DNA of 64,000 nt, from contig JAYKYS010000009.1 in the NCBI GenBank assembly GCA_036924285.1, positions 4,712,001-4,776,000 on the forward strand. Reading direction: 5' to 3'. The stretch comes from Asterella californica. Its lineage: Eukaryota; Streptophyta; Marchantiopsida; Marchantiales; Aytoniaceae. Every line of letters begins with the position of its first letter. Position 1 is the first letter of the stretch. The translations under genes and the position numbers were made by a program. Below, one piece after another: positions 10,479-19,436 of this stretch. The notes beneath the pieces are model-generated. The model had not been told where the DNA came from and ran no database searches. It was given only the letters and a program-made list of their open reading frames with translations.

Positions 10479-12508
10479 TGTCGTGTCGTGGACCGGCTCC
10501 TACATGAAAATCAAATTTTGACTTTTGTCGCTCCAAAGACACTTATGGGTAAGACAAGCTAGGCCCTAGCTTACGAGTTTTTGGCACAATTTCAGATCTC
10601 CATTTCCATCGCATAGATGGGTAGAGCTCCTTGTCAGCTTTCCATAAGCACTTCGTCTACTTCGTTTGGACGCATAGTGGAGAAGTTACAAGACTCGAAA
10701 GATGGAGAAAACAAGCTAAGCCCCAGCTTACGGGTTTTTGGCACCATTTCGGATCTTTGTTTTCATCGCATAGATGGGTAGAGCTCCTTGTCAGCTTTCC
10801 ATAGGCACTTTGTCTACTTCGTTTGGGCGCCTAGTGGAGAAGTTACAGGACTCGAAAGATGGAGAAAACAAGCTAGGCCCCAGCTTACGGGCTTTTGGCG
10901 CAACTTCGGATCTTCACTTTCATCACATAGATGGGTAGAGCTTGTTGTCAGCATTCCATGGGCATCTTGTTTACTTCGTTTGGACATCCAGAGAAGAAGT
11001 TATGCGATTCGAAAGAAGGTAAAATCAAGCTAGGCCCCTGGTTACTTGCTGACTGGATATTTAGGGCTTCAGGCGTTATATCAAAGACGCAAGGGGCCTG
11101 CTTCTTATTATTCAGGGGATTCAGGAGAGAACTGTACGTACAGATACTGTAAACAAGGGGGCAGCTTAGGGGCTAGCTTGCACCTGCAACCTGTCAACGG
11201 ACGGTTCGGGAGATTTAGGAGTCCAATGCAAGCGCGCAAGGCGTCGTTAGGTTCAAATCTGTGCAAGCTACGCACTGGTTCAAACGGTTTGGGAAGAGAC
11301 GGATCGGGGAGTGCGAACTGAGAGAAATTGAGACGCAGGAAGCAGATTTGGAGTTTTCAGTTACCTGTGAAGGAAGTTGGACCGTTCGGGCCGTTCCGGA
11401 GTCCAAACTTGCTGTCCTTGGATCCATCAAGATCAGAACAATGAGTTTTTCAGGAAATTGAAGACGATTCAAAGTTTCATCGAGCGGTTTGGGAGTTGTG
11501 AGTGAAATTGGCTCGCAAGGAAGCGCTTACATCATATTTTCGTTCGCCTACGACCTGAGATTGGGTTGTTCTTCGCAATAGGTGAGCCAAGCTCTTCGTT
11601 CTTGGTGCCTACGCGATAAGGGAGTCTTCATGTACGCATAGGAGAAGACTGTACATGAATTGGATTGTTGGTTTGGGTGTGGTGAGCAAGTTTGAGCCGC
11701 AGGGGGCTGATTTACGTCAGTTTTTGCAACCTGCGACCAAATTTCTTGAGTGGTTTTGCAAGGGGAACTCCAAACGACTTGTTTGGAGTCTTGTTGGGTT
11801 CAGGGTAGCTAGATCTATCTGCCAGGGAAGACGGATATCAGCTTAGACGATCCGTTTGTGCGTGGTGTGCGGTTTTAAGCCGCAGGGAGCAGTTTTTGAA
11901 GGTTCGGTCACCTGCGACCGAAAATCAGCGATACCTCGGCTATCAGGAGTCGGATCTGAAGGTTTCTTGGGTTAACGGAGTCAGCAGAGGAGACCCTATC
12001 GACATCTGAAGTCCGTTCAGCGAAAGGAGGAAGTCCACAGATAGGTCTTTTTCGGTTTCTTCGCTACGGGTTTTGCTCTTTTGAGTTCGTTAGAGTTCTG
12101 GTTTGTTGTGTATGGCTTGTGGTAGCTAGCTTTAGCCAAGAGCTAGTGTGTGGATGTGGTTTGGACTTGAGTTTGGATCGCGTGATACTGTCGTGGCTCT
12201 GGTTGTTAGCAAAGAGAAGTTTCTCTTGCTTTGAGCTACGCTTTGGCGATTTCAGGCTAGGGTTGCGATTCAGGGGTTTGTTTTAGGGCTTCTGAAGTAG
12301 GTTACAGACCGCTCTGGTCTGTTCCTCAGTTTTGTGTTGTTAGGGGAAAGAAACAGCAGTGTACATACATTTGGAGTGGTATATATTGCGCGTTCGTTTT
12401 CGTGGTTGTTCTTCTCTGTCTTGTCTTTGTTTCAGCACACAACATCTCCACAGCCAGGAACCTCGCGTTTTCTTGGACATCCTTCACGCACAAAATATCC
12501 GACACGAT
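10479..12508 (+). mobile_element. Solo LTR E of the element D family
   Basis: This 2,030-bp LTR starts TGTCGTGTCGTGG and ends TCCGACACGAT, so TCGTGTC and GACACGA form short terminal inverted repeats. It is flanked by ACCGT at 10,474-10,478 and 12,509-12,513, a 5-bp TSD. No internal region is attached, the classic outcome of LTR-LTR recombination. It matches the 5' LTR of element D on the opposite strand. It landed inside ORF1 of the LTR of element C. Confidence 0.85.
10555..11035 (+). repeat. 157-bp tandem repeat inside solo LTR E
   Basis: The motif CAAGCTAGGCCC (one base varies) recurs at 10,555, 10,712, 10,869 and 11,026, an exact 157-bp period giving three units and a partial fourth. Each unit has GATGGGTAGAGCT, AGCTTTCCAT, GTCTACTTCGTTTGG and GAGAAGTTA. 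The D LTRs have a single unit, so the array is an expansion specific to E. Confidence 0.85.
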
Positions 12509-12513
12509 ACCGT

Positions 12514-12688
12514 ATGTAACAATCAAAAGGATCACTGGAAGCGGTAAGTCCATCACCTTCCTCATGAATTCATCACCAAAATACAAAATTAAGCATTGTC
12601 GAAAGTGATCACAGTGGATGCAATGAAGCTTGGTGTGAAATGGATTAAAGAAACGAAGATATGGAGCTATTATCAGACCTCCATCCAT
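12514..12688 (-). pseudogene. LTR-encoded ORF1 of element C, part before the E insertion
   Basis: From an ATG at 12,688 the minus strand reads MDGGLIIAPYLRFFNPF, then DHFRQCLILYFG, then LPVILLIVTYG. This aligns along its length with ORF1 in the LTR of element A (MDEGLYLPPRFPFRNPF, VHFQQFLIGSFG, VPVILHVVTYG). A TATATA element lies 36 nt upstream. The frame continues beyond the E insertion at 10,478, where a Trp codon of A is replaced by TGA. I recognise no known domain. The protein-level match between diverged LTRs is what supports coding. Confidence 0.6.
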
Positions 12689-13003
12689 AACCATTACTCT
12701 CGCATTTCTTCACTCCTCTATATAGACCACCGAGAAATCTTCACGAATCACCCGCTAAGAGAGAAACCCTCATGAACCTTCGATCCACCATTTTATACCC
12801 ATATTTGGTATAAAAGATCACTGAAGTGAATGTGCACAAATTGCTCATTTAGCACGTGTCACTATTGTGCGATCACTTCAGCATATAATCATGATCGTGG
12901 TACGCATCACACCATTCGACGAGTTACATGATAAGGTTTACAAAACATAAAAAAAACATAACCTAAGTTCTAGGAGAATTTCACACAAGAGCCACATCAC
13001 AAC

Positions 13004-13828
13004 ACGACATCCATCACTTCTAAACTTACGCATCCTTTGGTATGCGTCACAAAACACTCACAAAATTATGATCCATCATATAATATCTTCGTCCTCTCGA
13101 TTTATGTCGTCGTTAGCAATATCTTCAACATCTTCTTGATCATCAACGAAGAGAATCAAGCTCTATTCTAACTTCCTCCATGCTTATCTCTTCATCTCGT
13201 TTCTTGAAGAGTTTCACGCGATTGCCTGCAATGGAAACTTTAAGCTTTGCTTCATCAAATTCTTGTAGCGACTATGTGGTATTGTCATGCACGACAAGAA
13301 TCACATACGAGTCAAACCATCACTTAGAGAATTTTCTAAGCGCACTATCTTGGCTATCCAAACTATTATCGTACACCAACACTAGACTCCTTCCTCAATC
13401 TCCTTCGGTCTTAACGGATGATGTTTATAGAATTTGTCCTTGTTTCTCAAACGCATCTCTTTCAACTTCTTCATTGCAATCTCTACATTTTCGAGTCTTC
13501 TCTCTAGTTGACAAATTTGGACAGCAAGAAGATCTTCTGTAGACCTATCATCTTTTCAAGGTAGAACACTCCAAGTGGGTATGTACTCCTCAATGGGCAT
13601 GATAGGTTTCTGCTCTTGCATCAACTCCGTCGACATATATCTCGTGACTGATTAGTCCATAATGCAAATGAAAGAAACCTTGGTCATTCTCTTGCCATCC
13701 TTTTGCAAGCTTTCACAATAGCTTTCATAATAGGAGGATGACCATGTTCACTCTTTGCATTTCTCTCTAGATTGTAGGCAATGGTAAGAGCTAACTTCAC
13801 ACCACATCTCTTGAAGAAAGTTTTAGCT
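13004..13828 (-). pseudogene. Element C integrase, C-terminal half
   Basis: Minus-strand reading gives RCGVKLALTIAYNLERNAK, then SEHGHPPIMKAIVKACK (the catalytic Glu lies in SEHGH) and, further on, a VLVYDNSL segment, all matching the integrase of element A. The end at 13,004-13,020 is purine-rich and abuts the LTR. The gene was cut by element B at 13,829; its other half lies at 28,586-29,575. Frame changes are present. Confidence 0.8.
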
Positions 13829-14051
13829 TGTCACGCCCCTCATTCTCAAGATCGGGCGCAGACGCGAACAGCAGAACCCTAGCGGACTTGCACTAGGTTG
13901 TGAACGCTGCGAGTAGGACTTAACAGCTTGGCCGGGAAGTCGGGAGCAGATGAACCCTAAGTGGTTCTCTGAACCAAGGTTAGAACCTTGGGTTAAGACA
14001 TAAAGGCCTATCCCAAGAGGGCCCCAGACGAACGCTGACCTAAGAGGGCGA
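13829..14051 (+). repeat. Element B 5' LTR, left piece
   Basis: Starts TGTCACGCCCCTCATT, a common gypsy LTR start, directly after TSD TAGCT. From 13,851 it matches the 3' LTR at 27,466 onward. It stops at the GCGA target of element A. Confidence 0.85.
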
Positions 14052-15526
14052 TGTCCTGTTGTGGGATCAGTTAGTATGTAAATTACCCGTATAAGTACGT
14101 TTTGCACACAGTTGTAGAAGTTGTGATGTAATGGGATCTAAAACATTGCTCTTATGAGCTTAGAATGCTCTATTATCTGCTGGGGGTCTCCATGGGGCAG
14201 AAAAGGACAAGGTTGAGTCCTTTAACTTCCCATTGGTCCACCCAAAAGTGAAGATAACTTATCATCTACCTAAGTGTGCGCTCTGGGAGGTTCGGGGCAC
14301 TTTGACGAGGGATTTGGAAGATCAGAGGGCATGGGCGGAGAGCTCTCGACGGGAGGAGCAATCTGACCACAAATTTCACTCGATTTGGAGGTCCAGGGCA
14401 TACGTTATGACGATTTGAAGTTCATAGAGTGATGAGAGTACATAGTTTTCTCTTCCGATTGTAAGATTAAGGGGTTTGAGTGATTGAGCCGTCAGATTGA
14501 GACCAGATTTCATGAGCTTGTAGTCTGTCAGCTGCTGAAGCTCTGACCACAAATTTCACCACCGGATGTTCTGCGGATTGAGCGCAATGGCGATTTGAAG
14601 GCGACGGGGTGCAGAAAGCTGTCAATCTGAAGCAGCGAGTTTGCAGATTTATGGAGGACGATCAGAACGGTCAAATCGGCTCAAATTTCCTGTGTAGTGA
14701 GTTTACCTTCTGAATTGATAACACAGGAAGTTGGAGTGGAAGTGGACGGTTCATTTAGTCGAAGAAGCTTCTGTCCTGAATCTGAGATTGGAAGTGCGTG
14801 TTAGTTTCTGTGGATTTGTGTTAATTGTGGGAGGAGATCTAGCCGTCAGATCTTCCTGAAATTTGACCTGCAAGTAGAGATTTTAGTATCCTACCTACGT
14901 GGCAAGTTTGAGAGGAGACTGAGCTGTACATCTGTACCTATCATGTGTGAAAGTTTGCTGGTTTTTCTGCCGAGTTGTATCGGCAACGATATCTACTCTA
15001 GGTCTCGAGTTGTTAGCGGCAGCTGGCTGAAAAGTATCCAGTGCGACATTTGTATTGCTTTGGGGAGTATTCTAGGCGTAGATATGACTTTAGCGACCTA
15101 CGTTGTATCCACGTCATGTGATTGTTAGGTTCGCACTCAACGTGGCAAAGTGCGATCCTTGACCTGTAGAGTCGACTACCTGTCTAGCCTAGTCTCTGGT
15201 TTTTGGGACACGTTACGGTGCATGCATTAGAACCTTTCACCCAAAAGACCCACACGTGGATGAGTATGACGGCACCAAACATGCGATGTGCATGTGTGCC
15301 ACCTCATCGGTCCGTGAGGCTTGGGTTGCTTGGTTAGGGAGCTTGCAACTATCCTTGTTTTGTGTTCGAAACTTTTAAGCAAAGGGGAGTGACCTGTGTG
15401 GGGGCATTCGACCTGGGGAAAAATCCAAGAGATTGTTCGTGGAGAGATCGTGGTGATCCTATGAGATTGAATCAGAGTTTTATGGATGGATATACCTTTG
15501 TAGTTGGAGTGCACATGTTGTGAGAG

Positions 15527-15742
15527 ATGGACGAAGGACTCTACTTACCGCCCAGATTCCCTTTTCGAAACCCTTTCTCGATTAAACTGATGTATATGGA
15601 ACGAGTTCACTTTCAACAGTTTCTGATAGGATCCTTCGGGCATAACTTTACCGCGCAAGTCATGCTCTCGTCTGTCCCTGTGATCTTACATGTTGTCACT
15701 TACGGCCAAGAATGGGATCTCATCGTCTTTATCCTCATCTAA
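15527..15742 (+). CDS. LTR-encoded ORF1 (71 aa, unknown)
   Basis: Starts MDEGLYLPPRFPFRNPF and contains VHFQQFLIGSFGHNF and VPVILHVVTYG. I recognise no family. The support is a diverged copy in the LTR of element C (12,688 leftward, minus strand), where MD-GL, NPF, KL, HF-Q-LI, FG, VM and PVIL-VTYG are kept. A weak TATA-like TATACC lies at 15,491, 36 nt before the ATG, the same spacing as in C. ORF1 ends with TAA six bases before the ATG of ORF2. It also resembles ORF2, suggesting a duplicated domain of about 65 residues. It could be an upstream ORF in the transcript leader. Confidence 0.5.
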   Translation: MDEGLYLPPRFPFRNPFSIKLMYMERVHFQQFLIGSFGHNFTAQVMLSSVPVILHVVTYGQEWDLIVFILI

Positions 15743-15748
15743 CGAAGG

Positions 15749-15952
15749 ATGGATCTAAATCAGCTCCCTCCTGTAAACTTTAACACCCAGTGCGAGATAA
15801 GACACATCTGTCGACCCAAAGCCATGTACGAAGCCCTAGTAGTGAGAAACTTCGGAGAGGAATACTACCGAGAGATCATGTCATCACATATCCCGTTTGT
15901 CGTGCCCATGATTATCCAACATTTTCGTGTAGTTATCTTGACCCTTTACTGA
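15749..15952 (+). CDS. LTR-encoded ORF2 (67 aa, unknown)
   Basis: Starts MDLNQLPPVNFNTQ and contains IRHICRPK, ALVVRNFGEEYYREIM and SSHIPFVVPMI. It follows ORF1 in the same frame after one stop and two codons. The LTR of element C has the same ORF at the same place (MDLNYPANV, RCLYRPK, AWIVKNFGKKYF, SHFSFVIPF). Its FG--(Y/F)---(I/V)M------(V/I)(V/L)P pattern parallels ORF1. Function unknown. No signal peptide or metal-binding motif is evident. Confidence 0.5.
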   Translation: MDLNQLPPVNFNTQCEIRHICRPKAMYEALVVRNFGEEYYREIMSSHIPFVVPMIIQHFRVVILTLY

Positions 15953-16089
15953 GAGAAAGAAAGTGCTTAGTTATCGAGGAAGTTAGAGAGAAATCTACGA
16001 GATATTAGTCGCTATGCTGTGCATCGATCGCTAACCACAGCCAGAAGGTACGCCCTTGCTCAAAGGAAAGGCTCTCGCTACGACATATT

Positions 16090-16107
16090 TGGTGCTTCTG
16101 CCGGGAG
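16090..16107 (+). other. Element A putative primer-binding site
   Basis: TGGTGCTTCTGCCGGGAG starts five bases after the LTR end (16,085). TGG would pair with a tRNA CCA end. It is not the initiator-Met site used by element B. I cannot assign the tRNA. Confidence 0.5.
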
Positions 16108-16171
16108 CACGCTTTAAGGTGGTTGAGTGAGTTGTTGCCGAGGAGCGTCAAGTATAAATCTTCCCGAAGCA

Positions 16172-17134
16172 ATGGGGACGAGTGGAGGAGGAGCGGACGA
16201 TCTGCTTCGAGCATTGACGATGTTGTTGTGACAACAACAAGGAGGCGATGTTGGGGAGCAGAAGTCTACAAGAGCTCTACAAGCGGTGGTGAAGAAGTTG
16301 GGGAGGTTCGATGGAAGGAACATCACGAAGTATGTTCGGGAGTATATTTGTGAGATGGAGGTAAATCGTGTGCCTGAGACAGAGATGATTTCTAGTTTCA
16401 AGTTGGCTGTGATACCTGAGATCTGTAGTCAAGTGACAAAGCTGAAGGATGCACGTACAAGTTCTTGGGAGGAGTATGAGCAGAGGTTGAAGAGTGAATT
16501 TTTTGATGATGATGCGGATAGAGTAACCAAGAGAACGTTCTTGGAGTGGATAGAGCAGCGTCCGGGGAATGAGATGACACCAAATGAGTTGCTACGTGAG
16601 TTTGAGAAACGGTTCTGTCAATTATCTCCATCCGAGAGGACGACGCTTGACTTAAGGAAGACAGAACTTTTTCTAGAAGCTGCTGATGAAAATCTAGAGG
16701 ATAAGCTTTTCTTGATGCTAGCAGACAAAGGAGAAGAAGGAGGAGTGAGCACAGACTGGAGAAAGGTAGAGGAAGCTGTTACTATTCTCACGAAGCAGAA
16801 ACGTGGAAGAGGTAGAGCTGCAACCTTGAGGTCTGATGTCTCTTTAACTCCGTTGCCCAAGCCTGCCAATAGCAAGATTGAAGATTCTGCAATCGATGAG
16901 TTGGTTAAAGGTCTGAGAGAGTTAAGGATAGAGATGATAGAGCTAAAGCATAGTCGAAGTCCTGGTGATACCAATGCATCTTCAACTAGCAGAAACTTTG
17001 TTAGAAGATGTATATGGTGTGACAGTACTGAACACCAACATCGGGATTGTGAGGACTTTTCTGAGGCTCTCAGAACCGGAGTCGTGAATTTTAGAATGGA
17101 AAGATTCATCTCGCCCAAACTGGTGCGCCGTTGA
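16172..17134 (+). pseudogene. Element A gag
   Basis: The likely start is ATG 16,172 (MGTSGGGADDLLRALTMLL), followed by an in-frame TGA at 16,229-16,231. The same frame then reads on to 17,134 without another stop. Gag core sequence is visible (ALQAVVKKLGRFDGRNI, YICEMEVNRVPETEM), with a PNELLREFEKRFCQLSP segment and a C-terminal CCHC knuckle CIWCDSTEHQHRDC near 17,005-17,050. A -1 change of frame near 17,100 is needed to continue into protease. The family alignment (remnant at 1-612) suggests this is a mutation, though programmed slippage cannot be excluded. Confidence 0.85.
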
Positions 17135-18471
17135 GTACCAACTTTGGTAAGGGAGGAATGAAGAGCTTGGTGAGAGGTCAGGTTGGTATAGCTACGGCAA
17201 TACGTATAATAGAGCCTGAAACATTTGCGATTGAAGTAGATGTACCGGTTGTAGCAGCTGTTAAGAGTAATGTAGTTGAAGTTCCACGAGAAGTAATGTT
17301 ACGAGGTGCGGAGGCAATTTGCCGCATTACTGGATGGGATGATCTTGTAGAGGCAGGGTGTGTCAAAGCTTACCTGGTACAAGAGAAGCATGTAAGCTGG
17401 CAGGATGCGATTGTGGAAGAGAAAAGGAGACGTGATGATGATGTTGCTGATCCGGAGGAAGCTACAAGGAGAACCAGAGCCACTAAGAGGAGAGGGCAAC
17501 AAGAGGCATCACCTTCCGATATTCCTTCGACGTCTCAAGGGGCATCTACATCTGAACCTATGGTTGATGTTCCTATTCATGACACGGAGATGAGAGAGAA
17601 AGGCAAAGGAGCGTCTTCAAAGGGCAAAGGTAAAGCACCGACCTACAGGCTACAGTCAGATATCGAGACCAGCACCAACTTGAAGGCGATTCTTGAAGAG
17701 AGAATTTTGGATGCAAAGATAGAAGTTTCCTTGCGAGAGGCCTTGGGAATAGCTAAACGTGATTTTCATGAGTTGATCATAGATGTGATCAAGAGAAAGA
17801 GGCAAATGACTGCGGATACAGTGATGGTGAAAGCATTGGATACTGACATCACTGGGGAAGAAGATGAAGAGTTAGGTCGCGTATTTGCCCAAAAGCACGT
17901 ACTACAGGCGTCGAAAGGAAGAGAGGCAAGCGTTTCAGACTGCGCAGCAGAACATGGTGACGAGAAGCAGCATGAGAGTCACTATTCTCGAGCATATTGG
18001 GCTCGTGTAACTACAGAGACAAGGGTCCGACTAGGTAACTTGTCGGAGGCTATAGTGGCGTTGGTGGATCACGGTTCGGAGATTAATATCATGTCCAAAA
18101 ACGTTTACGAGAAGGGGAAGTGGCCAATCGACACAGGACATGGATGGGTTCTTCGTGCTGCTAACAACCAAAGAGGTGAACTTTTTGGTGCTTGTCCAGC
18201 TGTCAAGACTCGAATAGGAGATGTAGAGATAGAACAAAACTTTTTTGTTCAGAGTGTAGCTGCTTATCCGGTGATCCTTGGTCAACCGTACATTACTGCG
18301 TCTAGGATGGAGACGAAAGTAATGGACGATTGGTCTCATTATGCTCGTATCAGAAGTCAAGATGGTACGAGGGCGGTACAGTTTCTTACTGTACGTACGG
18401 GTCATGAAAGGAATAGAGAGAAGCTAAGGGACAGTCCCTTAAGGACTGACAAAGAGTTTTCGGATTTTTAG
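17131..18471 (+). pseudogene. Element A linker and aspartic protease
   Basis: This reading frame of about 446 codons has no ATG at its left edge and is entered from gag. It holds a charged linker (with RRTRATKRRGQQE and EMREKGKGASSKGKGK) and a retropepsin-like domain near 18,040-18,340. The domain contains AIVALVDHGSEINIMSK, then HGWVLRAANNQRGELFGAC and EQNFFVQSVAAYPVILGQP. The catalytic triplet reads DHG where DTG or DSG is usual, and element D has DHG too. The frame ends at TAG near 18,469. The pol frame begins after slippage at a T-run (about 18,463). Confidence 0.85.
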
Positions 18472-19436
18472 TTAACACTCCTGTAGAGCGGGAGTATGGG
18501 AGTGTTGATAGGAGAAAGAGCCTTCCGCTAGTGCCAGAAGATGAAGAAGAGATGTTTAAATGTGGATTTGCTCAGTTTTCTGAAACATGTGTAAATAGAT
18601 TTCGAGTGGTAGAAGAGATGGATAGTGTACAAAGACGATGTGTGAAGAAGCAGGAAGATCTCTTCAAAACTCAAGGAGTTTTGGTAGATCAGGAGTTCAT
18701 TAACGGGGTGTATGAAGAAGAGGGCTTTGAAGATACTCTTGAGGAGGTTTTGTCGTTTATAAGCACCGATTCTTTGGTTAATGGATTAGTCGCAATCCGT
18801 TCACGTGAGTTACATGAGGAGATTACAAGATTCGTCGAGGATGGCTACAAGGTTCAGCTTCAGATGAAAGGAGATCATGAGTTGGAGTTAGAAAAGAGTA
18901 GAGCCATGAAACATCAAGAAGCGCAAGTTCATACAAAATACAAGACTGTGGCGCGAAAAGTGAAACCGGTGGCTACTCAACTACCTGAAGACTCTAACAA
19001 GCAGGTGGAACGAGCATCGACTGAACCAGTTCTACGGGATTCACAAAGAGTAGGGCACAAGTTCACAGAAGAGACATTCAAACGACTGCAAATTGGAGGG
19101 GGTGAGTTTCTCACTGAGGAAGAGAGAAAGCGTTTTCATGAGATGTTGAGAAGGCATGGAAAGGCTTTTGCTTTCAGTGCAGAAGAGATTGGATGTGCAG
19201 ATACGAGTGTCGTAGCACCCATGGTGATCTTCACAGTACCACATGTGCCTTGGGACTTGAAGTCTATACCAGTGCCACGAGCTATGTTGCCAAAGCTTGT
19301 TGAATTGTTGAAAGAGAAGATACGCATGGGTATTTTAGAGCCATCTATGGGACCTTACTCGAGTTGGTGGTTTACTGTACCTAAGAAGTCATGGCTCTTA
19401 GGTTCATCCAAGACATGCAACATGCTAACAAGGTGA
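18466..19436 (+). pseudogene. Element A pol, pre-RT region and RT N-terminus
   Basis: Open from just after the protease frame ends (VNTPVEREYG) through MPEDEEEMFKCGFAQ, a Glu-rich region, then KRFHEMLRRHGKAFAFSAEEIG, IPVPRAMLPKLVELLKEKI and GILEPSMGPYSSWWFTVPKK. These last motifs are the conserved N-terminal segments of gypsy RT. A frameshift near 19,390-19,400 separates it from the rest of RT. Confidence 0.85.

Larger units (their letters stand above)
10110..13003 (-). repeat. Element C 3' LTR, interrupted by solo LTR E
   Basis: In minus orientation it starts TGTCGTGTTGTGATG at about 13,003, next to a purine tract at the end of the pol remnant. It continues to 12,509, is interrupted by E (10,479-12,508), and resumes at 10,478. 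The left end near 10,110 is a guess from the spacing in element A, because no second intact C LTR is present. It has a TATA box (minus-strand TATATA at 12,724-12,719) and the remains of two small ORFs. Confidence 0.6.
14052..16085 (+). repeat. Element A 5' LTR
   Basis: About 2,034 bp, TGTCCTG...CGACA, about 99% identical by eye to 22,104-24,139. Differences cluster in the last 600 bp (for example around 15,690-15,740 and 15,915). It contains the two small ORFs described separately. Confidence 0.92.

Noticed and set aside
15227..15514. 95-codon minus-strand frame present in both LTRs of element A
   Set aside because: Its presence in both LTRs only reflects their identity. No match is found in the LTR of element C, unlike the + strand ORF1 and ORF2.
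16618..17118. 166-codon minus-strand frame
   Set aside because: It is a shadow of gag on the other strand, which has clear family similarity.
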